Below, in pieces: positions 1 to 6,160 of a stretch of DNA of 10,344 bases (within the stretch, counting starts at the first letter, position 1; every line of letters begins with the position of its first letter). The notes under the pieces were generated by a model. It was not told where the DNA came from. It saw only the letters and a program-made list of their open reading frames with translations, and did not search any database. Made by a program: the position numbers and the translations under genes. This stretch comes from Pseudomonadota bacterium (GTDB taxonomy: Bacteria > Pseudomonadota > Gammaproteobacteria > Burkholderiales > Thiobacillaceae): the NCBI GenBank assembly GCA_021802595.1, contig JAJZRT010000082.1:1-10344 (forward strand). The letters are read 5' to 3'.

Positions 1-12
1 GGCCAAGCTGAA

Positions 13-2007
13 ATGCCGATCGAAATATCCCTGAGGTTCGCCGTCGTTATTGCGGCGCTCGTTGTTGCGGGACTCCGCTTCGGACGTCTGGCGCGTCCTC
101 TGCTGGCTGCGCCAGCCGAGCCGCGACTGAAACCATTCGCCCCGCGCGCATGGGGAGTACTGGTCAATATACTAGGTCATGTGCGGCTGCTGCGAAAGCC
201 TTACGCCGGGCTGCTGCACATGATGATGTTTTTCGGGTTTCTGTTTCTTCTCACAGCCGTAGTACAGACGTTCGGCGCGGGCGTTTCACCGCTGTTTTCG
301 CTTGCCATGATCGGAGGATCGACCTGGATCGCACTCGGGCAGGATATTTTCGCGACCTTGCTGTTGGTCGCTGTCGCGATGGCCGCTTTTCAGCGTTTGG
401 TGCTGGTGCCGTCGCGCTTCGAGGGATCTAACAAAGCCGATGCCGGGATCATCCTTGGCTTGGTCGCGGCGGTCGCTATCGGTCTGCTCCTTCAGAATGC
501 CTGTTACCTCGTTGGCGGTGATCCTTCGGCGGCGTGGCGACCGGTCAGTTCAATTCTGGCGACACTGCTTCGCTGGCTGGGCATGACCGGGCCGGCCGCG
601 AAAGTCGGCGCGACGGCATTCGCCTGGCTGCACATGTTGGCCATTCTGGTTTTTCTTATCTACATTCCAGGCTCCAAGCATCTTCATGTGTTCGTTGGTA
701 TTCCCAACCTCTATTTGCGCGACCTCCAGCCGGCAGGACGGCTCACCACGCCCGATCTCGAACAGCCGGCGCTCGGCCTCTCGAAAATCAGTCAGCTCGG
801 CCGCAAGCAAGTGCTCGACCTCTACGCCTGTACCGAATGCGGGCGCTGTCAGGAAATGTGTCCAGCCTACGCCTCGGGCAAGCCGTTGAGCCCGAAGCTG
901 CTGATCATGAATTTACGCGACCATCTTTGGGAGCAACGGGACGGGGGAAATGGGGATGATACCGGCGGCGCATTGATCGGCAATGCCATCAAGGAAGAAA
1001 CGATCTGGTCATGCACCACCTGCCGCGCTTGCATGGAGGCCTGTCCGCTGTTCATCGAACACGTGCCCAAGATCATTGACATGCGCCGGTATCTGGCGAT
1101 GGAGGCCGGAAGCGTTCCCGATGGAATCTCGGGCGCGACGCTGTCGATAGAGCAAAGAGGCCATCCCTGGGCTGGGACTAGATTCTCCCGTCTGGACTGG
1201 TGCCGCGACCTCGATATTCGCGTGCTCAAGCCTGGAGAGGCTACCGACACGCTGCTGTGGGTTGGCTGTACTGCAGCCTTGGATGCGCGTGCGCAGAAGG
1301 TCGTGCGCTCCCTGGTGCGCCTGCTGCGTGCGGCAAAGGTGGATTTCGCCATCCTCGGCGACGACGAGAAGTGCACGGGCGACGTCGCACGCCGCACCGG
1401 CAACGATTATCTCTTCCAAATGCAGGCGGCGGCCAATGTCGAGACGCTCAATGCCCGGACGTTCAGGCAAATTGTCAGTGCCTGCCCTCACTGCGTAAAC
1501 ACGCTGAAGAATGAATATTCGGATTTCGGTGGCACTTACCAGGTTGCGCATCATACCCAGTTGCTGGCGGAGCTGATGGAAACTGGTCGCCTGCCTCAAC
1601 TGCAGAAGAGCGAGGCGGGCACCATTACCTTCCACGATCCCTGCTACCTCGGTCGCTACAACGGAGAATTTGCTGCGCCCCGCGCGGTCCTCTCGGCTGC
1701 GGGTGCGACCGTTGCCGAAATGAAGCGCACTCGCGGGCAGTCGTTTTGCTGCGGCGGTGGCGGTGGGCGTTCATTCGCGATTGAGCCACCGGATCAGCGC
1801 GTCAACATCATTCGCGCCAGGCAGGCGCGCGAAATCGGGGCGCCGGTGCTTGCCACTGCCTGCCCGTTTTGCCTGTTGATGCTCGAGGACGGTTGCAAGG
1901 CGGCAGCGAGACAGGAGGACGGCGGAGTTCAGACCCAGCAGGTTCGCGATATCGCCGAAATCCTCGTCGAGTCCATGCCCGGTGGCGGCGCAGGAGTGGT
2001 CTTGTGA
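13..2007 (+). CDS. Membrane-bound Fe-S/CCG-domain oxidoreductase, ETF:quinone oxidoreductase (EMO/FadF-like) type
   Basis: Likely passes electrons from a reduced electron-transfer flavoprotein to membrane quinone. Seen in the 664 residues: an N-terminal membrane domain with about five hydrophobic helices (roughly 7-22, 66-86, 108-130, 143-165, 200-220), resembling the cytochrome b/NarI-like part of this family, with H56, H69, H207, H223 and H225 as possible haem ligands. A twin [4Fe-4S] ferredoxin module follows, with cysteines C273/C276/C279/C283 and C334/C337/C340/C344. Two heterodisulfide-reductase-type CCG domains come next (C419, C454, C491, C494; then C544, C579-C580, C617, C620). This order matches family members found beside etfAB or beta-oxidation genes. 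The start ATG lies just after an out-of-frame TGA (9-11) that may end an upstream gene. The frame is also open upstream to the window edge, so a slightly longer product is possible. No strong ribosome site is visible. It converges on the GntR gene. The domain architecture is secure; the electron donor is inferred. Confidence 0.85.
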   Translation: MPIEISLRFAVVIAALVVAGLRFGRLARPLLAAPAEPRLKPFAPRAWGVLVNILGHVRLLRKPYAGLLHMMMFFGFLFLLTAVVQTFGAGVSPLFSLAMIGGSTWIALGQDIFATLLLVAVAMAAFQRLVLVPSRFEGSNKADAGIILGLVAAVAIGLLLQNACYLVGGDPSAAWRPVSSILATLLRWLGMTGPAAKVGATAFAWLHMLAILVFLIYIPGSKHLHVFVGIPNLYLRDLQPAGRLTTPDLEQPALGLSKISQLGRKQVLDLYACTECGRCQEMCPAYASGKPLSPKLLIMNLRDHLWEQRDGGNGDDTGGALIGNAIKEETIWSCTTCRACMEACPLFIEHVPKIIDMRRYLAMEAGSVPDGISGATLSIEQRGHPWAGTRFSRLDWCRDLDIRVLKPGEATDTLLWVGCTAALDARAQKVVRSLVRLLRAAKVDFAILGDDEKCTGDVARRTGNDYLFQMQAAANVETLNARTFRQIVSACPHCVNTLKNEYSDFGGTYQVAHHTQLLAELMETGRLPQLQKSEAGTITFHDPCYLGRYNGEFAAPRAVLSAAGATVAEMKRTRGQSFCCGGGGGRSFAIEPPDQRVNIIRARQAREIGAPVLATACPFCLLMLEDGCKAAARQEDGGVQTQQVRDIAEILVESMPGGGAGVVL

Positions 2008-2066
2008 GCGCCTACGGCGTGATATCGAATGAGCGGCCGGGCGCGTTCGGTAAGGCCAGGGCGTTT
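2008..2066. other. Convergent 59-bp gap between oxidoreductase and GntR genes
   Basis: This is the space between two converging stop codons. It holds only weak inverted repeats, such as a 4-bp-arm CGCC/GGCG hairpin just after the first stop. A looser AGGCC/GGCCT pair spans the end of the gap and the GntR stop. Neither has a T-tract typical of an intrinsic terminator, so I do not call one. Termination may be factor-dependent. Confidence 0.4.
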
Positions 2067-2840
2067 TCAGGCCTCTCGGTTCTTGCGAGGGCGTCGCGTC
2101 TGCGCTTTGCGTCCCGCAGCTTCTTGCTTCATGTCGGCGTCGGTCCCCTCGGGGGAATCAAGAACGATCTTGAGACCATGCCGCATATGTTGTTCGCTGG
2201 CGGCCATGGCCGCATCCGGGTCGTGATCGCGGATCGCGGCGAAGATTTTCTCGTGGTCCTCCAGCAAGGTCGTGTAATTCTCTGGATGACGACGCGAGAA
2301 ACGTGTCGACTCGAAGTAGAGGCTGCGCAACAGGAGCGTTGCAAGCAGGAGCGTCTGATTGCCACTGGCGTCGGCGACCGCGGTGTGAAAATCCAACGAC
2401 GTTTGGATGCTGGCGGCCTCGTTACCAATTGCTTTGCGGCCCGCTTCGATTGTGTCCCGAATACGACGAATGCCGGCCGCATTGGCGCGCCTCGCCGCCA
2501 TTGCGGCAATCAATGGTTCGAGGACAAGGCGTGCTTCGACAATGTCATTGATCAGGTCGGTACTGGTGAACTCGGACCACTCCGTCAGCGCAAACAGCGG
2601 CGCCGTATTGACCAGGATAGTTCCTCGGCCCGGCTTCGCTTCGGTCACGCCGAGGATCTGAAACACGCGAAAGGCCTCGCGAATCGACGAGCGGCCGACT
2701 CCCAATTGTTCCGCCAGGATGGCCTCGGAAGGGAATTTGTCGCCCGGTTTGATCTTGCCGATTGCCACCAGGCGAGCGATCTCATGAACGATCGCCTTGG
2801 CCAGGGAAGCATTGCGGGTGATGGATATTTTAGCTAACAT
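2067..2840 (-). CDS. GntR-family transcriptional regulator, FCD (FadR/VanR-like) subfamily
   Basis: Ligand-responsive DNA-binding regulator, probably controlling the divergent catabolic genes. Seen: an N-terminal winged helix-turn-helix of GntR type (about residues 11-78) with the characteristic PGDKFPSEAILAEQLGVGR stretch, then SSIREAF and the wing GRGTI. An all-helical FCD effector domain follows (about 95-225), containing FHTAVADASGN (151-161), DHEKIF (195-200) and HMRHGL (218-223). Total length of 257 aa is normal for the subfamily, with a basic tail (243-257) after the FCD domain. H152, H196 and H221 fit the usual metal-ligand histidines. The aspartate normally four residues before the first histidine is Ser148 here, with Asp150 nearby. 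The gene is divergent from the kinase genes across a 305-bp gap, which is classic for a local regulator. FCD proteins commonly bind organic acids or acyl-CoAs; the effector here is unknown. Confidence 0.9.
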   Translation of the reverse strand: MLAKISITRNASLAKAIVHEIARLVAIGKIKPGDKFPSEAILAEQLGVGRSSIREAFRVFQILGVTEAKPGRGTILVNTAPLFALTEWSEFTSTDLINDIVEARLVLEPLIAAMAARRANAAGIRRIRDTIEAGRKAIGNEAASIQTSLDFHTAVADASGNQTLLLATLLLRSLYFESTRFSRRHPENYTTLLEDHEKIFAAIRDHDPDAAMAASEQHMRHGLKIVLDSPEGTDADMKQEAAGRKAQTRRPRKNREA

Positions 2841-2845
2841 CGAAT

Positions 2846-2856
2846 AGATTGTCTGA
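2846..2856 (+). promoter_or_regulatory. Candidate GntR operator half of a direct repeat, copy 1
   Basis: The sequence is AGATTGTCTGA, identical to the copy at 2978-2988. It sits 5 bp upstream of the GntR start codon, where binding would give autorepression. Within it, TTGTCTGATGA matches the FadR-subfamily pattern TNGTNNNACNA at all fixed positions except the C. Assignment to the local regulator is inference from position and resemblance. Confidence 0.4.
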
Positions 2857-2893
2857 TGAACATATTAACTTATGTTTGCGAGGATGCGCGAGA

Positions 2894-2915
2894 AATGCCA
2901 ATTATTGATGGCATT
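2894..2915. repeat. Inverted repeat with 7-bp arms in the divergent region
   Basis: The arms AATGCCA (2894-2900) and TGGCATT (2909-2915) are perfectly complementary around an 8-base spacer. Part of the left arm plus spacer, ATGCCAATT (2895-2903), is also the exact reverse complement of AATTGGCAT at 2938-2946. Three related half-sites therefore occur within 53 bp. This fits an operator array for a second dimeric regulator, or a second site type for the GntR protein. Confidence 0.45.
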
Positions 2916-2977
2916 CCGAGAGATTCGGCAGCGTCTCAATTGGCATGAATTATATCAGCAAGTAGGGCTGGCTAAGC

Positions 2978-2993
2978 AGATTGTCTGAGCAAT
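2978..2993 (+). promoter_or_regulatory. Candidate GntR operator, copy 2, with dyad symmetry
   Basis: The 11-mer AGATTGTCTGA recurs here, 132 bp after copy 1. In this copy the downstream bases complete an imperfect palindrome, ATTG-N6-CAAT (2980-2993). TTGTCTGAGCA again matches TNGTNNNACNA with a single mismatch. It lies 150-170 bp before the kinase start codon, a plausible promoter-proximal position. Confidence 0.45.
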
Positions 2994-3134
2994 TACGGCA
3001 TATTTGTCCGGGTTGAGGAGTTGGGCTGAACCGAAAAATTAACACCTTGTAGCGCACCAACACAAAAGGTTGTAGGAGACGCCAACACGGACGCTGCTCA
3101 AGCCGACGTGCTGGAATTCGAAGCAAACCAGAAA

Positions 3135-3140
3135 AGGAGG
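3135..3140 (+). promoter_or_regulatory. Strong ribosome binding site deciding the start of the kinase subunit
   Basis: AGGAGG is a near-perfect Shine-Dalgarno sequence. It lies 5 bases before ATG 3146 but only 2 before the alternative GTG 3143, so translation should begin at the ATG. Confidence 0.75.
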
Positions 3141-3145
3141 GAGTG

Positions 3146-4858
3146 ATGGCGAACGTCAATGTGCAACATCGCGCGGCGAAACTATCGACGGCGGTTCCAG
3201 GCTTTGAATTCGACGAGGAGGCCGATCTGGCCCAATCGCCCGCATGGTTTCTCGACGGTACCCACTCCGTTCCGCCGTGGACCCCGCTGTTCGGTTGGTT
3301 CTGGATCAACTTCTGCCGACACGGGATGCAGTACGGTGCAGAAATGCTTTCGTTGCCTACCGTCAAGGGCTGGGACTGGAGATTCAAAAACGGCGGCGGC
3401 TACCTGACCTTGCTGCTGGTCAAAACCGAAGCGGAGCAACGGCAACGCGAGCAGCGCTTTCGCGTCGCGATCCGGCCATTTATCGACGACTATGACGGTC
3501 TTTGGCGCAGCCAGCTCGACGAAATGTTGGGTCTTTATCAAGGCTTGAAAAAGCTCGATCTGGATAAAGCCAGCAATATCGAGGTCCTCGATAACTTCGA
3601 ACAGACGATCAATGTCTGCCGGCGCATGTGGGAGGTGCACATGTACATGATGTACGGCACGTACACGGCCTACATCCTGTTCGAGAACATGTGCCGCGAG
3701 CTGCTGGGTATCGATGACACCCATCCGCTCTTCCACAAGCTCATCACCGGCTTCGACAACAAGGTGCTTCAAGTCGACAAGACGATATGGGAATTCTCCC
3801 AGAAGGCGTCAAAGTTGGGACTGGCGGAGGTCATTCTGCATAGCGAGCCCAAGGATATCGTGGCCAAGATCGAGGCGGCACCGAACGGACATGCCTTCAT
3901 GGAATCCTTCCGGGCGTTCCTGAACGAAGACGGCTGGCGCATGCAGCGAATGTCCGAAATGAATCTGCCCACCTGGATTGAGGATCCAGCTCCTCCGCTC
4001 ACCAACCTCAAGCAATTCCTGGTGAAAGGCGGCGGCTTCAATCTCGAGGCTGAGCGTGAAAAGGTCAGTAAGGAGCGGGAAGCCGCCGAGAAGGAGGTTC
4101 TCGCCAAGGTGGCGCCAGAACAAAGAGGCTGGTTTACCACCTTGCTTCGACTGGCACAGAAGTCTGGCGTGTTCAGCGAGGAGCACGACCACTACCTCGA
4201 CCTCTACACCCACGCCATGATGCGGCGCTCGGCACTGGCGCTCGGTCGGCGACTTGCCGGTGGCGGCGCCATCGATAGTGCAGAGGACATCTTCTTCATC
4301 ATTCCGGACGAGATCCGCAAAGCGGCCATCAATCCGGATCAATTCAATCTGAGGCCTATTGTGGCCGCTCGCCGTGCGCAATGGCAGGAGTGGTGCAAGA
4401 CGCCGAATCCGCCGGTGATCCTGAGGGAAGGCTTTGACATGGACCAAGCGATGGGTGTGCTGGTCAAGTCGAACGACCCGATAGCCTTGAAGGTGGTGGT
4501 GGGTTCAATGCCGGTGGTCAGGCCGGAACTCAAGGCCGATCTGCACGGCACCTGCGGTTCTCCAGGGGTGACGGAGGGACTGGCGCGCGTGATCATGAGC
4601 GAGGATCAACTGGCGGACGTTCAGCCAGGTGAAATTCTGATTGCGGCGACAACCTCTCCGAGCTGGACACCGGTGTTCTCGTTTATCAAAGGGGTGGTCG
4701 TCGATCGGGGTGCCTCGTTGTCGCACGCGGCAATCGTCGGCCGCGAATACGGCATTCCTGTGCTGATGAACGTGTTTGTCGGAACTCAGCAAATCAGGAC
4801 GGGCCAGCGGATCCGGCTGGATGCCAACATGGGCGCTCTCTATATTCTCGACAAGTAG
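3146..4858 (+). CDS. Phosphohistidine/substrate subunit of a split PEP-synthase-like kinase (phenylphosphate synthase PpsA-like)
   Basis: Probably the subunit that binds the acceptor and carries the phosphoryl group on histidine. Seen in the 570 residues: a large N-terminal helical region rich in Trp, Phe, Tyr and Met (about 1-280), a likely substrate domain; a charged probable coiled coil (about 299-321); a PEP-utiliser linker containing EDIFFI (380-385); and the mobile swivelling domain, with GSPGVTEGLARVI (471-483), SPSWTP (504-509) and SLSHAAIVGREYGIP. His527 there is the expected phosphorylated residue. No ATP-grasp domain and no PEP/pyruvate TIM barrel are present, so it is not a complete PEP synthase. 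ATG 3146 is preferred to the GTG at 3143 because AGGAGG (3135-3140) stands 5 bases before it. The ATP-binding partner is the next gene, as in the Thauera aromatica phenylphosphate synthase pair (established for that family). The actual acceptor is unknown. Confidence 0.8.
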   Translation: MANVNVQHRAAKLSTAVPGFEFDEEADLAQSPAWFLDGTHSVPPWTPLFGWFWINFCRHGMQYGAEMLSLPTVKGWDWRFKNGGGYLTLLLVKTEAEQRQREQRFRVAIRPFIDDYDGLWRSQLDEMLGLYQGLKKLDLDKASNIEVLDNFEQTINVCRRMWEVHMYMMYGTYTAYILFENMCRELLGIDDTHPLFHKLITGFDNKVLQVDKTIWEFSQKASKLGLAEVILHSEPKDIVAKIEAAPNGHAFMESFRAFLNEDGWRMQRMSEMNLPTWIEDPAPPLTNLKQFLVKGGGFNLEAEREKVSKEREAAEKEVLAKVAPEQRGWFTTLLRLAQKSGVFSEEHDHYLDLYTHAMMRRSALALGRRLAGGGAIDSAEDIFFIIPDEIRKAAINPDQFNLRPIVAARRAQWQEWCKTPNPPVILREGFDMDQAMGVLVKSNDPIALKVVVGSMPVVRPELKADLHGTCGSPGVTEGLARVIMSEDQLADVQPGEILIAATTSPSWTPVFSFIKGVVVDRGASLSHAAIVGREYGIPVLMNVFVGTQQIRTGQRIRLDANMGALYILDK

Positions 4859-4867
4859 ATGCGAATC

Positions 4868-4891
4868 GGCGGGCCGGGTAAACGGCCCGCC
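4868..4891 (+). repeat. Strong intercistronic stem-loop between the two kinase-subunit genes
   Basis: Perfect 9-bp GC-rich arms, GGCGGGCCG (4868-4876) and CGGCCCGCC (4883-4891), flank a 6-base loop. The hairpin starts 10 bases after the stop of the first subunit gene and ends 18 bases before the Shine-Dalgarno of the second. There is no clean T-tract after it (the following bases are TCGATTTCT), so it is more likely an mRNA processing/stability element or a partial attenuator than a full terminator. Confidence 0.7.
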
Positions 4892-4921
4892 TCGATTTCT
4901 GCAGCGATCAGGAGAGCGATG

Positions 4922-5953
4922 ATGGCGAAGAAGTGGATCTACGCGCTGGAAGAGCTTGGACAGGAGCATCTCGAGCTCGTCGGGAAGAAGTGCGCGAACC
5001 TGGGAGAGATGACCAAGCTCGGGATGCGTGTCCCCCCGGGATTCGCAATTTCGGTGGATGGTTTCGAGAAGTACATGCAAGTGACCGGGCTAGGCAAGCG
5101 TATCGAAAGTTATTTTGCCTCCCAGGGAGATGAGCTGAAGAAAAGTATCCAGAGGCAGATGGATGCTAGTCGGGTGGTGAAGGATCTGATCGCGGCAACG
5201 CCGCTGCCCGAGGCTATGGCCGAAGAAATCGAGAAAAACTACGAGGCGCTCTGCCGCCGCTGTGGTGAAACGGAATTGCCCGTAGCTGTTCGCTCGAGCG
5301 GTTCGGTGAGCATGCCTGGTCAGATGGAGACCTACCTCTATGTCCGGGGCAGTTCGGAAGTGACGCGCAGAGTGCTCGAGGTTTGGGAGAGTACATTCAA
5401 TACCCGAGCCATTGCCTTCCGCCTGGAAAAGGGAATGCCGGTGGATAAGGCGCCCATCGGTGTTGCCGTCATCAAGATGGTCAACGCCAAGAGCGCCGGC
5501 GTGGTCCTGACCGTTGTCCCGACTAACGGCGACGAAGACAACGTGGTCATAGAGGGCAACTGGGGCCTGGGCGAAAGCGTGGTGAGCGGCGACATCACTC
5601 CCGATAACTTTATTGTCAATAAAGCGAATCTGGACATCGAACGCAAGCTGAGCAAGAAAACCAAGTGGGTCGTAGCGACGGGCAACGGCACCATCAAAGC
5701 GGATGTTCCTTTGCATCTTCAGGAGATGCCCTGTCTGGAAGACGAGGAAATCCGCGAACTCGTCCGTATCGCACTGAATGTCGAGAAGCACTTCGGTGTA
5801 CCGCAGGACATGGAATGGGTGGTGGATCGAGACCTGCCCTTTCCGGAGAACGTGATCTGGGTGCAGGCGCGCCAGGCCAAGTACACCCCGAAACGGAAGG
5901 ATGCCGATGCCGACTACCTTGTAGACCAGATGACGAGACTCTTTCGCAGGTAA
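4922..5953 (+). CDS. ATP-grasp subunit of a split PEP-synthase/PPDK-like kinase (phenylphosphate synthase PpsB-like)
   Basis: Probably binds ATP and phosphorylates the histidine of the partner subunit encoded just upstream. Seen in the 343 residues: the PPDK/PEP-synthase N-terminal domain with VGKKCANLGEM (20-30), AVRSSGSVSMPGQMET (122-137), TRAIAFR (161-167), GVAVIKMVNAKSAGV (180-194), NWGLGESVVSGDITPD (213-228), DMEWVVD (296-302) and a terminal WVQARQAK (313-320). The protein ends right after the point where the ATP-grasp domain of full-length enzymes stops, so it is a natural stand-alone subunit rather than a broken gene. Its size fits the roughly 40-kDa ATP-binding subunit of phenylphosphate synthase. 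AGGAG (4910-4914) favours ATG 4922 (7-base spacing) over ATG 4919. The ATG at 4859 has no ribosome site and would translate through the hairpin. The SMPG stretch resembles pyruvate phosphate dikinase more than PEP synthase. Confidence 0.82.
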   Translation: MAKKWIYALEELGQEHLELVGKKCANLGEMTKLGMRVPPGFAISVDGFEKYMQVTGLGKRIESYFASQGDELKKSIQRQMDASRVVKDLIAATPLPEAMAEEIEKNYEALCRRCGETELPVAVRSSGSVSMPGQMETYLYVRGSSEVTRRVLEVWESTFNTRAIAFRLEKGMPVDKAPIGVAVIKMVNAKSAGVVLTVVPTNGDEDNVVIEGNWGLGESVVSGDITPDNFIVNKANLDIERKLSKKTKWVVATGNGTIKADVPLHLQEMPCLEDEEIRELVRIALNVEKHFGVPQDMEWVVDRDLPFPENVIWVQARQAKYTPKRKDADADYLVDQMTRLFRR

Positions 5954-6160
5954 GCCCCGCAGGGTGACGAGTCGGAAGTATCGTGTCCAGAAGCTGACAC
6001 CTGCAATGTCTTTTTCAAAGGAAGGTACGTGACGGACTAACACAGCAGAATCTTGGCGCCTACCGGTCGAATCGACCTGCCCATTTTCATGAAAGAGATG
6101 ATGGCGAACTTCTGAAAACATCGTCCGCCAAGAGCCTGCACCGTAGCGCAAGGAACCAGC
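5954..6160. other. 207-bp gap before the aldehyde dehydrogenase gene
   Basis: No gene is supported here. The gap holds a weak hairpin (GTGTC 5983-5987 with GACAC 5996-6000) followed about 9 bases later by a short T-run (6009-6015), which could be a poor terminator for the kinase pair. It also holds a perfect 13-bp palindrome at 6065-6077. Its length allows an internal promoter for the downstream genes. Confidence 0.5.
6065..6077. repeat. Perfect 13-bp palindrome upstream of the aldehyde dehydrogenase gene
   Basis: GGTCGA-A-TCGACC is fully symmetric around a single central base and lies 83 bp before the aldehyde dehydrogenase start. It is a possible operator; it does not resemble the GntR candidate sites upstream. 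Confidence 0.4.

Larger units (their letters stand above)
2841..3145. promoter_or_regulatory. Divergent intergenic control region
   Basis: This 305-bp gap separates the divergent GntR gene and the kinase operon. It is visibly more AT-rich than its flanks and contains no convincing gene. It must hold promoters for both directions, but I could not find a well-spaced -35/-10 pair I would defend, nor a sigma-54 TGGC/TTGC pair. It contains a duplicated 11-mer (2846-2856 and 2978-2988), a 7-bp-arm inverted repeat (2894-2915), a 9-bp inverted repeat spanning 2895-2946, and an imperfect inverted repeat near 3044-3070. The density of symmetry suggests regulator binding. Confidence 0.7.

Noticed and set aside
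1869..2837. 322-aa plus-strand frame over the GntR gene
   Set aside because: It overlaps the end of the oxidoreductase and is antisense to a textbook GntR/FCD protein. Its composition is unlike a folded protein, with many Arg, Gly and Gln.
2841..3145. Sigma-54 promoter near TTGGCATGAATTATATC (2940-2956)
   Set aside because: TTGGCA resembles a -24 element, but no TTGC/TTGA-type -12 element lies at the required spacing.
4859..4921. Upstream ATG start for the ATP-grasp gene, adding 21 residues
   Set aside because: The ATG directly abuts the previous stop and has no Shine-Dalgarno. The added residues would be encoded by the hairpin. AGGAG before ATG 4922 gives a family-like MAKKW start.
3146..5953. 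A broken, frameshifted phosphoenolpyruvate synthase gene
   Set aside because: The domain order is wrong for a split PEP synthase (the histidine domain comes first, the ATP domain second). Each gene has its own ribosome site and clean ends, and the PEP/pyruvate barrel is absent. Two intact subunits explain it better.
5983..6015. Rho-independent terminator after the ATP-grasp gene
   Set aside because: The arms are only 5 bp with an 8-base loop, and the T-run begins 9 bases after the stem, too far for a convincing intrinsic terminator.
5090..6151. 353-aa open frame on the minus strand opposite the ATP-grasp gene
   Set aside because: It shows no domain motifs and lies opposite a clear ATP-grasp gene whose motifs are in frame throughout; it is an antisense shadow.
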